Source: an uncultured Sphingobacteriales bacterium (GTDB lineage: Bacteria; Bacteroidota; Bacteroidia; Chitinophagales; Chitinophagaceae). From it: DNA of 41,016 bases. The stretch spans positions 1 through 41,016 of the forward strand of contig CALMQS010000112.1 of NCBI GenBank assembly GCA_937871285.1. The letters are read 5' to 3'. Below, piece by piece: positions 32,832-41,016 of this stretch. Made by a program: the position numbers and the translations under genes. The number at the start of each line of letters is the position of its first letter. Position 1 is the stretch's first letter. The notes below the pieces were generated by a model that searched no databases, was not told the origin of the DNA, and worked only from the letters and a program-made list of their open reading frames with translations.

Positions 32832-33765
32832 CAGGACAATATATCCGCGTTATCCATTTGGTACTGTCTTGCTCAAGCTGCCTGTTGGTTATTAAAGATT
32901 GAAAGGGCAGCGCTGCTAAAGTTTTGTTGAAATCCTGCACATAGTTCATCATTTGTTTCGATGCATGTTCAACAGCGCTGCTTCCCCCGGCAATATCGTT
33001 TGACACCAGGATATTACCGCGTATCATTCTTTTTATCACAATGCCATGCTCCTCTTTTATGGCTTTGTTTACGGGAAGTGCTACACGAAGCAAATATTTT
33101 GAGCTGTCTTCTTTTGCTATATTCATCATAGGGTAACCTGTAACAGGAACTTTTTGATCATTTGCAGCTTTTGTGAGCTTGTTAATTAGCGTATATATTT
33201 CATGGGTAGATGGAGAATGATTAAATACCGCCTGTGTGTTTAACAGAAGCGTATCCTTTACTATTTCATTTGTTATTTTTATGCCATAGGTATTTTGAGG
33301 ATCACTCATGAATTTTTGTGCAGCATACAGGATATCTTTCATATCATCATTAATCTTCTTCGCATGCATATATTGGCTGATCCGGGTAAAAGGGTTGCCG
33401 TTTACGGGAATTGAACCTTTCCAGGAAAGCAGAACAGAATCTGCACTATATGCTACAATAGAAAAAATTGTTTTATAGCTCTTGCTGTTTTGGCTTACCT
33501 CAATGCCAATGGCATATAAGCCTGGCAACTGCGGTTGGTAAATCGTGTTATTATAACTTAGCGCATTGCTTATTGATGTACTGCTTGCAGCATGCGGCCA
33601 CCACTGCTTCCATAAATGGATATTATTGATTGCCCGGTTAACCGTATTTTTCTTTGCCTTGACAAAAACAGTTTCATCTATCTTTAATTGAGAAGGGGTC
33701 AAAAAGTTTATCCCGGCAAATAAAATGGCGGCAATGAAAACAAGTACAATAATTTTTCTTTTCAT
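32824..33765 (-). CDS. Membrane-anchored protein with SRPBCC-like and GyrI-like regions
   Basis: A 313-residue protein with an N-terminal transmembrane or signal segment (about 3-22, RKIIVLVFIAAILFAGINF). Next comes a region that starts like an SRPBCC domain (DETVFVKAKKNTVNRAINN followed by WKQWWP). The C-terminal half (about 205-312) has the alternating pattern of a GyrI-like effector-binding domain (VPVTGYPMMNI, RGNILVSNDIAGG, ITRIYCPV). This order is known from Bacteroidota proteins of unknown role. The ATG at 33765 is preferred to a TTG three codons upstream. It is the only minus-strand gene in this part, sits between two CRTAC1-like genes, and its stop codon overlaps the end of the first by eight bases. 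The domain calls come from pattern only and are moderate. Confidence 0.65.
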   Translation of the reverse strand: MKRKIIVLVFIAAILFAGINFLTPSQLKIDETVFVKAKKNTVNRAINNIHLWKQWWPHAASSTSISNALSYNNTIYQPQLPGLYAIGIEVSQNSKSYKTIFSIVAYSADSVLLSWKGSIPVNGNPFTRISQYMHAKKINDDMKDILYAAQKFMSDPQNTYGIKITNEIVKDTLLLNTQAVFNHSPSTHEIYTLINKLTKAANDQKVPVTGYPMMNIAKEDSSKYLLRVALPVNKAIKEEHGIVIKRMIRGNILVSNDIAGGSSAVEHASKQMMNYVQDFNKTLAALPFQSLITNRQLEQDSTKWITRIYCPVI

Positions 33766-33978
33766 ATTATTCAACTCAAATCAGTAGCTGCAAAATAATG
33801 ATGATATGGCAGAAAATGTGTTAATAGATTTGAGAAAGATTTTTTTCAGTGTGTAGTATAAATTATTTCCTGTAATATCATTACTTTAGTATATTTCACT
33901 ATCTGAATATAGCCCCATTGCTTTTATTGGGGTATAACTTTCTATACGGTTTTAGGTTAAAAGTAAAAAGAACCTTTA

Positions 33979-36900
33979 ATGCGGATTACATATCTGTTTT
34001 GTCTGTTCATTATTGTAAGTTTTGTTTGCGCTGCTGGTTGCACCATGACAGACAGGCAAATAGCTCATCCTGCCTTTAAGGTGCTGGAACATGATAACAC
34101 TGGTCTTCATTTTAATAACACCCTTACGCAAACGAACAGGCTCAACATGTTCAGCTATATGTACTTTTATAATGGCGCCGGGGCAGGAGCGGGAGACTTT
34201 AATAATGACGGTTTGATTGATTTATTTTTTGCTTCCAACCAGGGGAGCAATAAATTGTTTCTGAATGAAGGTAATCTGCATTTTAGAGATGTGAGCGAAG
34301 AAGCAAAAGTTCCGCAGGACCACGGCTGGTCAACCGGTGTGTCTGTTGTTGATATCAATAACGATGGGTTGCTTGATATTTATATCTGTAAGGTTGGGCG
34401 ATTTGCAGGTTTAAAAAGTGAAAATCAATTACTGGTTTGCAAAGGAATAAAAGAGGGTATCCCGTTTTATGAAGACCAGGCAGCACAATACGGCTTACAT
34501 TTTTCGGGGTTTAGTACACAGGCTTCTTTTTTTGATTATGATATGGATGGAGACCTTGATATGTACCTGCTCAATCATGCTGTTCACCAGGACGGCTCAT
34601 TCGCTCCGCGTAAAAAATTTCTGAATACTTACGATTCCTTATCCGGAGACCGTTTATACCGTAATGATGGAAATTATTTCACCGATGTTACCAGGCAAAG
34701 CGGTATTAACAGTTCCGCTATCGGCTATGGACTGGGCATAGCGGTTAGCGATATCAACCTTGATGGCTGGCCGGATATATTCATAGGCAACGATTTTCAT
34801 GAAAACGATTATCTCTATATTAACCGGAAAAACGGAACATTTGCTGATGAAAATACGCAGATGCTTATGCATACCAGTAAATTTTCCATGGGAGTGGATA
34901 TTGCGGATGCAAACAATGACGGCTACCCGGAAATAATGACGGCTGATATGCTGCCGGCGGATCCCTATATCTTAAAACGTTCTTTAGGAGACGATGACTA
35001 CGATATTTTTTATGATAAAATCTCTTTTGGCTATAATTATCAGTATTCGCGCAATACCCTTCAGTACAACAGGCGGAATGGCGTGTTTAGTGAAACAGGT
35101 TTATATTCGGGTATATACGCAACAGACTGGAGCTGGGCCCCTTTATGGATAGACTTTGATAATGACGGCTTGAAAGATCTGTTTATTTCTAATGGAATAC
35201 CCACGAGGTTAAATGATATGGATTACGTTAATTTCATTTACAACAGTGAAATACAAAAAAGGAGCAGAGACGGCATTGTAGAGAATTCGGACATTGCCCT
35301 GATGAAAAAATATCCCGAAATAAAAATTCCGAATAAATTTTATAAAAACCAATCCGGGCTGCGGTTCCAGGATATGGAGTTTGCTATAGATAATGACCTT
35401 CCATGCTTTTCAAACGGTGCGGTATATGCGGACTTTGACAACGATGGCGACTTAGATGTGGTGGTGAATAATATTAATGACTTTGTATTATTATACGAAA
35501 ACAAAGCTGTTCAAAATGGAAATGAAGATTTTGTATCTGTTACATTAAAAGGCCCTGAAAAAAACAGGAATGCCATTGGTGCAAAGTTGATTTTGTTTGC
35601 CAATGAGGAAATACGCACGTATGAAAATTATCCCGAAAAAGGATTTATGTCGGGTATGGCAACACCTGTGCATATCGGGCTTTATCAAACAAAGGTTGAT
35701 TCTGTTTTTTTGGTGTGGCCCGATCATTCTTTCCAAAAAATTACGATACAGCCGGCAACCCGACGCATAGCGTATACATACACTAAGGGGCTGCCTCTTT
35801 TTGATTATAGTTTAATTGCTGATTTCAATAAAAAGAAAAGCAGGCCTGTTACAGACATCACCCGGGAGGTGCAGCTTGGTTTTGTTCATAAAGAAAACAA
35901 CTTTAATGAATTTAGCCGGGAACCACTAATGCCGCATATGGTTTCCACCGAAGGTCCCGCATTGGCGGTAGCGGATATCAATAAAGACGGGCTGGAGGAT
36001 GTTTTTATCGGTGCTTCCAAAACTTTTCAGAGTGCTATTTTTTTACAAAAACCCGGTGGTGTGTTCTTAAAAGTACCGCAGGACTGCCTGGTGCAGGATA
36101 GTATGTATGAAGATACAGACGCCGTATGGTGCGATGTAAATAATGATGGGAACATGGATTTGATCGTTGCTTCAGGCGGCAACGAATATTATGGTACCAA
36201 CGAACATTTGTTGCCGCGTATATATCTGAATGACGGCAAAGCAAATTTTGTAAAATCACAAAATCCATTCAATAGTCAATATATTACCGCATCATGTATT
36301 GCATTCAGTGATTTTAATGGTGATGGTTTTATTGATTTGTTTCTTGGAGGAAGGGCAGTGCCCTGGAATTATGGGGAAGTTCCCGACTCTTATTTATTGC
36401 AAAACGACGGAACGGGCAAATTTGTGGATGTAACCCATACCAATGCGAAAGCGTTGTCAAAAATTGGCATGGTAACAAGCGCATTATGGATTGATCTGGA
36501 TAAGGATGGCGACAATGACCTTGTTATTAGTTGCGAATGGGGGCCAATTAGCGTGTTACTGAACACCAATGGGGTTTTTACCAAAAAGGATTTGATTGAT
36601 AAAAAAGGCTGGTGGAATTTTATATTACCCGTAGATATTGACGCGGATGGCGATATGGATTTTATTGCGGGTAATCTTGGCCTCAATAGCCGGCTGCATG
36701 CATCGGCACAGGAACCTGTACGTCTTTATTTTAATGACTTTGATGACAATGGTAAGAAAGAACAAATACTTACTTATTATGTACAGGGGAAAGAGATACC
36801 TTTTGCCGGTAAAGATGAATTGCAAAAACAAATACCTTTGTTAAAAAACAAATATTTTTATGCAGAGGATTTTGCTAAAGCAACATTGACTGATATTTTT

Positions 36901-37317
36901 TCTTCCGGGAAAATAAAAGATGCGGCGGTATTATCTGCTGATTATTTCTCCAATGCCATATTAGTAAATAATGGTAATTTAAATTTTTCCATACAGCCTT
37001 TGCCCTGGGAAGCGCAACTTTCAACATACAGAGATGCCACGATTGTAGATGCCAATAATGACAGTTTACCTGATTTGTTGCTGGGTGGCAATTATTACGC
37101 CAATAGTATTGCTGCCGGCAGGTATGATGCTGATTACGGAACGATATTAATTAATAAGGGAAATGGAAAATTACAGAGCGAAAATTTAAATGGAATAGTA
37201 ATAAAAGGAGAAGTTCGGCATATAAAGCCAATAAGTATAGCAGGAAAGAATGCTTTTATTCTGGCCAGGAATGATGATACCGCCGTAGTGTTGAAATTTA
37301 CAAACCCCAATAAATGA
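33979..37317 (+). CDS. CRTAC1-like lipoprotein 2: 7 VCBS/FG-GAP motifs, ASPIC/UnbV, 7 more motifs
   Basis: A 1112-residue paralogue of the genes at 29484 and 37463. The signal peptide ends in the lipobox CAAGC and the tail after the cysteine, TMTDRQ, lacks the clear acidic export signal of copy 1. Seven calcium loops (DFNNDGLIDLFF to DFDNDGDLDVVV) precede the ASPIC/UnbV domain (about 517-597, with AIGAKLILF and LVWPDHSFQ). Seven follow (DINKDGLEDVFI to DANNDSLPDLLL). It is the most divergent of the three: it has GNDFHENDYLYIN where the others have SNDFFE, and NGIPTRLNDMDY where the others have NGIY. It begins 213 bases from the divergent gene at 33765; a TAGATTTG box lies at 33825-33832. Same predicted surface role, no known function. 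Confidence 0.9.
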   Translation: MRITYLFCLFIIVSFVCAAGCTMTDRQIAHPAFKVLEHDNTGLHFNNTLTQTNRLNMFSYMYFYNGAGAGAGDFNNDGLIDLFFASNQGSNKLFLNEGNLHFRDVSEEAKVPQDHGWSTGVSVVDINNDGLLDIYICKVGRFAGLKSENQLLVCKGIKEGIPFYEDQAAQYGLHFSGFSTQASFFDYDMDGDLDMYLLNHAVHQDGSFAPRKKFLNTYDSLSGDRLYRNDGNYFTDVTRQSGINSSAIGYGLGIAVSDINLDGWPDIFIGNDFHENDYLYINRKNGTFADENTQMLMHTSKFSMGVDIADANNDGYPEIMTADMLPADPYILKRSLGDDDYDIFYDKISFGYNYQYSRNTLQYNRRNGVFSETGLYSGIYATDWSWAPLWIDFDNDGLKDLFISNGIPTRLNDMDYVNFIYNSEIQKRSRDGIVENSDIALMKKYPEIKIPNKFYKNQSGLRFQDMEFAIDNDLPCFSNGAVYADFDNDGDLDVVVNNINDFVLLYENKAVQNGNEDFVSVTLKGPEKNRNAIGAKLILFANEEIRTYENYPEKGFMSGMATPVHIGLYQTKVDSVFLVWPDHSFQKITIQPATRRIAYTYTKGLPLFDYSLIADFNKKKSRPVTDITREVQLGFVHKENNFNEFSREPLMPHMVSTEGPALAVADINKDGLEDVFIGASKTFQSAIFLQKPGGVFLKVPQDCLVQDSMYEDTDAVWCDVNNDGNMDLIVASGGNEYYGTNEHLLPRIYLNDGKANFVKSQNPFNSQYITASCIAFSDFNGDGFIDLFLGGRAVPWNYGEVPDSYLLQNDGTGKFVDVTHTNAKALSKIGMVTSALWIDLDKDGDNDLVISCEWGPISVLLNTNGVFTKKDLIDKKGWWNFILPVDIDADGDMDFIAGNLGLNSRLHASAQEPVRLYFNDFDDNGKKEQILTYYVQGKEIPFAGKDELQKQIPLLKNKYFYAEDFAKATLTDIFSSGKIKDAAVLSADYFSNAILVNNGNLNFSIQPLPWEAQLSTYRDATIVDANNDSLPDLLLGGNYYANSIAAGRYDADYGTILINKGNGKLQSENLNGIVIKGEVRHIKPISIAGKNAFILARNDDTAVVLKFTNPNK

Positions 37318-37462
37318 ATGTTATGTAACACTATTTTACAGGGAAGTAAATTCTTGCATTAACAAACTCAAATTAAACAGGATAGCCAGTAAGCGTAATT
37401 TAACGGCAATTGAGGATTGTTTTTATAATGGGTACTACATTTGTCTGTATTTTGTATTGCAT

Positions 37463-40400
37463 ATGCTCAAATCACCTTTCCTTTATATAGCCTGCTGCAT
37501 CATACTGTCCGGCGCCTGCAAAAACAAAAAAGACGCTTATGTTCCGCCTGCAGACCCTTTGTTTACCCAACTGGATAAAGTGCAAACCGGCATAACTTTT
37601 CGTAACGATCTGGAGGAAGATGCCGGCTTTAATGTATTTAACTACCGGAATTTTTATAACGGCGGCGGCGTTGGTATTGGTGATATTAATAACGACGGGC
37701 TGCCGGATGTGTATTTTACCAGCAACCAGGGAAAGAATCATTTGTACCTTAACAAGGGTAATATGCAGTTTGAAGATATAACCCACAGGGCAGGTGTGGG
37801 CGGGTTAAAAGGATGGAGCACAGGAGTGGCGATGGCAGATATAAACGGCGATGGTCTGCTGGATATATATGTTTGTAATTCGGGTAATATTGAAGGCGAC
37901 AACAAAACCAATGAGCTGTTCATTAATCAGGGGAATCTTACTTTTAAGGAAGCAGCAGCTCAATACGGGTTGGAGGAAAAGGACGGGCTAACCACCCACG
38001 CAGTGTTTTTTGATTATGACCTCGATGGCGACTTAGACTGTTATATACTTAATAATAGCTTCCGGCCAATTGCCAGCTTCGGCTATAATAAAAATATCCG
38101 CAATATCCGTGATCCCAAAGCCGGTCATAAGCTCTACAGGAACGATGGTGAAAAGTTTACCGATGTAAGCGAATTAGCGGGTATATATGGCAGTGAGATC
38201 GGTTTTGGACTGGGCGTTAGCGTAGCCGATGTAGATGGCGACCAGTGGCCGGATATTTATGTGAGCAACGATTTTTTTGAAAAAGATTATCTCTATATCA
38301 ATCAAAAAAACGGCACGTTTAAAGAATCCATAGAAGAAAGCACCGGGCATCTTAGCCTGGCTTCCATGGGTTCTGATATTGCAGATATCAATAACGATGG
38401 CCGCCCGGATATCTTTACCACCGAAATGCTTCCGGAGAATGATTACAGGTTAAAAACGGTTACGAAATTCGACGATTACGACGTGTTTAACGCGAAAGTG
38501 AAAGGTGATTTTTATTACCAGTATCTTCAGAATGCATTGCATTTGAATAATGGTGATCATACTTTTTCGGAGATCGCCTTTTTGGCTAACGTAGCGGCAA
38601 CAGACTGGAGCTGGGGTGCTTTAATTTTTGATTTTGATAACGATGGATGGAAAGATATACTGGTTTGCAATGGTATTTATAAAGACCTTACCAACCAGGA
38701 TTTTATTGACTTTTTAGCGAACGACAAAAACAGGATACGCGTGATAACGGAGGGGAAATTCAATTTCAGGGAATTTCTCGATTCCATGTCTTCCAACCCT
38801 GTTTCCAACTACGCTTTTGTGAACCAGAAGAACCTGTCGTTTTTAAACCAGTCCTACCAGTTGGGATTGGGCATGCCTGGCTTCAGCAATGGTGCGGCTT
38901 ATGGCGACCTGGATAACGATGGCGACCTGGACCTGGTAGTGAATAATGTGAATATGGAAGCTTTTGTGTACCGTAACAACGCTTCACAAAAGCTGAACAG
39001 CGGCTACCTGCGGGTTAAACTGCAGGGGCAGGGAAAGAATACGGATGGTATTGGCGCAAAAGTTACGGCGCATGCCGATGAACAGGTATATGAACTGTAC
39101 CAGATGCTTTCCCGTGGTTTTCAATCGAGTGTTGATCCTGTGCTCACGATTGGGTTGGGCAGTAATACAGCCATTGATTCGTTGGTAGTAATATGGCCCG
39201 ATATGCGCAAACAAACGCTGAAAAACATCAGCATTAATACTACCGTGTTAGTAAAGCAGGAAGAAGCGAATGAAAAATTCATTCCGCAGCCGCCGGCCCG
39301 CCCGCTCTATACGGATGTTTCTGAGAGGCTCATTTCCGGCAGTTCAGCGCACAGGGAAAATTTATTCATTGATTTTGACAGGGAAAGACTGATGCCGAAA
39401 ATGGTTTCCATGGAAGGTCCGAAATGTGCTGTTGCCGACGTAAACGGGGATGGGTTGGATGATATTTTTATTGGTGGCGCGAAATCAGATATGGGTAAGC
39501 TGTTTCTGCAGCAGGCTAACGGAAGCCTGGTACGGTCTCAGCAAACAATATTTGATGTGGTCAATAGCGCCGACCAAACCGGGGTTGTTTTTTTTGACGC
39601 CGATAAAGACGCCGATAACGACCTGCTGATCGTATATGGAGGCAATGAAGATAAAGGCGCGGCTGCCACACTACGTCCCCATTTGTTTTTAAATGATGGC
39701 AAAGGAAATTTCTCATATGCGCCACAAAACCTGCCTGTTATTACCACTACCGCTTCCTGTGCAAGGGTTGCCGATATGGATGGCGATGGCGACATGGATA
39801 TTTTTATAGGCGGACGTGTTTTGCCGGGTGAATATGGCTTAACCCCCGCTTCATTTCTGTTGATCAACGATGGCAGGGGAAATTTTACGGAAGAAACGGA
39901 TCGCCTGGCGCCGGGACTAAAAGAAGCAGGAATGATTACAGATGCCCGCTGGGCCGATACCGACAATGATGGCAGGCCCGAGCTTATAATAGCAGGCGAC
40001 TGGATGCCGCTAACGATATTTAAAAATACAAACGGAAAATTAATAAAGACCGAGCTGCCTGCTTCAGCCGGATGGTGGAACTGCATCCAGGCAGCAGACC
40101 TTAACGGCGACGGTTATGTGGATTTTGTGATCGGTAACCTCGGGCTGAATTCAAAAATAAGAGGGGATGTGGCTCACCCGGTAGAACTGTATGTAAAGGA
40201 TTTTGATAAGAACGGGCAAACCGAATCGGTGCTGTGCTATTATAAATCAGACAGCGTATCCTATCCCTTGCCCTTACGCAGCGATATGGTAATGCAGATG
40301 CCCGGGTTGAAAAAGAAATTCCTGAAATATGCCGATTATGCGGGTAAAACCATTCACCAGGTTTTTTCGGAAAGTGAACTGGAAGGAGCCATTATAAAAA

Positions 40401-40786
40401 AAGCGGAGCAGTTTAATACCTGCATTGCGATCAATGACGGGAAAGGAAACTTTACCCTGCAGCCGCTGCCCCTGCAGGCGCAGTTCTCTCCCGTGTATGG
40501 TATTGTAATAACCGACCTCGACGGCGACGGACTAACCGATATTTTGCTGGGCGGAAATTTCTTTGGTGTAAAGCCCGAAATAGGAAGATACGACGCCAGC
40601 TATAGCTGCTTTCTGAAAGGAGACGGAAAGGGTAAGTATAGTTTTGTACCCAATTCAAAAACGGGTATGATCGTAAAGGGTGAGGTAAGGGATATCATAC
40701 AGCTGCACAATAAAAAGGGATCTGCGGTTCTTTTTATAAAGAATAATGACGCAGTGCAGGTATTTAAAAGAAATCCGAAGCCTTAA
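37463..40786 (+). CDS. CRTAC1-like lipoprotein 3: 7 VCBS/FG-GAP motifs, ASPIC/UnbV, 7 more motifs
   Basis: A 1107-residue paralogue. The lipobox is ILSGAC, and the mature end reads CKNKKDAYVPPAD. Seven calcium loops (DINNDGLPDVYF to DLDNDGDLDLVV) come before the ASPIC/UnbV domain (about 511-590, with GIGAKVTAHA and VVIWPDMRK), and seven after it (DVNGDGLDDIFI to DLDGDGLTDILL). It is clearly closer to copy 1 than to copy 2, for instance in AGIYGSEIGFGLG, SNDFFEKDYLYIN and ADINNDGRPDIFTTEML. The codon choice looks somewhat richer in GC than in copies 1 and 2. The ATG at 37463 is used; the longer frame starts with TTG. It is separated from copy 2 by 145 bases with no gene. The last codons lie in a short direct repeat. 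Confidence 0.9.
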   Translation: MLKSPFLYIACCIILSGACKNKKDAYVPPADPLFTQLDKVQTGITFRNDLEEDAGFNVFNYRNFYNGGGVGIGDINNDGLPDVYFTSNQGKNHLYLNKGNMQFEDITHRAGVGGLKGWSTGVAMADINGDGLLDIYVCNSGNIEGDNKTNELFINQGNLTFKEAAAQYGLEEKDGLTTHAVFFDYDLDGDLDCYILNNSFRPIASFGYNKNIRNIRDPKAGHKLYRNDGEKFTDVSELAGIYGSEIGFGLGVSVADVDGDQWPDIYVSNDFFEKDYLYINQKNGTFKESIEESTGHLSLASMGSDIADINNDGRPDIFTTEMLPENDYRLKTVTKFDDYDVFNAKVKGDFYYQYLQNALHLNNGDHTFSEIAFLANVAATDWSWGALIFDFDNDGWKDILVCNGIYKDLTNQDFIDFLANDKNRIRVITEGKFNFREFLDSMSSNPVSNYAFVNQKNLSFLNQSYQLGLGMPGFSNGAAYGDLDNDGDLDLVVNNVNMEAFVYRNNASQKLNSGYLRVKLQGQGKNTDGIGAKVTAHADEQVYELYQMLSRGFQSSVDPVLTIGLGSNTAIDSLVVIWPDMRKQTLKNISINTTVLVKQEEANEKFIPQPPARPLYTDVSERLISGSSAHRENLFIDFDRERLMPKMVSMEGPKCAVADVNGDGLDDIFIGGAKSDMGKLFLQQANGSLVRSQQTIFDVVNSADQTGVVFFDADKDADNDLLIVYGGNEDKGAAATLRPHLFLNDGKGNFSYAPQNLPVITTTASCARVADMDGDGDMDIFIGGRVLPGEYGLTPASFLLINDGRGNFTEETDRLAPGLKEAGMITDARWADTDNDGRPELIIAGDWMPLTIFKNTNGKLIKTELPASAGWWNCIQAADLNGDGYVDFVIGNLGLNSKIRGDVAHPVELYVKDFDKNGQTESVLCYYKSDSVSYPLPLRSDMVMQMPGLKKKFLKYADYAGKTIHQVFSESELEGAIIKKAEQFNTCIAINDGKGNFTLQPLPLQAQFSPVYGIVITDLDGDGLTDILLGGNFFGVKPEIGRYDASYSCFLKGDGKGKYSFVPNSKTGMIVKGEVRDIIQLHNKKGSAVLFIKNNDAVQVFKRNPKP

Positions 40787-40853
40787 GCTTGAAATCCGAA
40801 GGAAGACAAACGAGAAACTAAAAACCATGCACTCCCGGGTCCGAAATCCGAAG
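40770..40853 (+). repeat. Three direct copies of GAAATCCGAAG
   Basis: The 11-base word occurs at 40770-40780 (inside the final codons of the third CRTAC1-like gene), 40791-40801 and 40843-40853. A looser relative, AAATCTGAA, follows near 40936. The rest of 40787-41016 is low-complexity intergenic sequence with no gene seen. Confidence 0.7.
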
Positions 40854-41016
40854 GGGCTGTCAGCAATCAGCTTTGAGCTATGGGCAGGAAAATCTCAAGA
40901 AACAAATACCAATTAAGCCCGAAAGCTTAAGCTCTAAATCTGAACACTTTAAAACCTGAAACCATTAGTGTCCGGTAAAAATACTTGATTGATAAATTTA
41001 AAGGAGGCGGTAAGCC

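Noticed and set aside
33913..33933. CCCCA...TGGGG inverted repeat upstream of the second CRTAC1-like gene
   Set aside because: Only five pairs with a long loop; too weak to call an operator or terminator.
1..41016. tRNA, rRNA or riboswitch genes
   Set aside because: No cloverleaf-like or conserved RNA motif was recognised by eye in the intergenic regions. A covariance-model search would be needed to exclude a small non-coding RNA.

Overview
The window looks like part of a chromosome of a Bacteroidota bacterium, most likely in the Chitinophagaceae. The reasons are a SusC/SusD pair, Bacteroidota-type lipoproteins, several TAnnTTTG promoter-like boxes, almost no Shine-Dalgarno sequences, moderate GC, and CRTAC1-like (VCBS plus ASPIC/UnbV) proteins of the kind expanded in that family. 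The family assignment is inferred from gene content only. I saw no tRNA, rRNA, CRISPR array or prophage.

Left part (1-15 kb), mostly housekeeping. It opens with a two-hairpin REP-like repeat, then a YkuD-like L,D-transpeptidase-family protein (+). Next come, on the minus strand, an overlapping sensor kinase/response regulator pair, a 1256-residue SNF2-family helicase with two SWIM zinc fingers, a ComB-like phosphatase, an SRPBCC protein, GcvT, a gamma-type carbonic anhydrase and a PfkB sugar/nucleoside kinase. A small conserved protein (+) and an OMP_b-brl_3-type TonB-dependent receptor (-) follow.

Middle part (15-29.4 kb), a polysaccharide/glycoside utilisation locus. On the minus strand, in transcription order, are a DUF5009 membrane acyltransferase-like protein, a secreted Gfo/Idh/MocA oxidoreductase, a DoxX membrane protein, a RAYT transposase with its repeats, a GH43 + F5/8C + FN3 hydrolase, an SGNH esterase, a GH3 glycosidase and 6-phosphogluconolactonase. 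SusC and SusD are transcribed divergently on the plus strand and end in a clear terminator. The expected logic is: SusCD captures and imports an oligosaccharide, GH43, GH3 and the SGNH esterase trim it, and the oxidoreductase and DUF5009 protein process the sugars. No dedicated regulator is visible, and SusC has no STN domain.

Right part (29.5-40.8 kb), the most unusual region: three very large paralogous lipoproteins (1115, 1112 and about 1107 aa). Each has seven DxDxDG-type calcium-binding FG-GAP/VCBS motifs, then an ASPIC/UnbV domain, then seven more such motifs. This predicts two seven-bladed beta-propellers joined by ASPIC/UnbV. They follow SusCD directly and are interrupted only by one opposite-strand protein that reads as SRPBCC plus a GyrI-like domain. 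I propose them as a surface calcium-dependent recognition or adhesion set working with the neighbouring SusCD transporter. The function is not known.

The second notable signal is the RAYT gene with three two-hairpin REP elements. Their stems differ by compensatory changes, and each is preceded by partial copies of its own GCTGT-headed 5' half.
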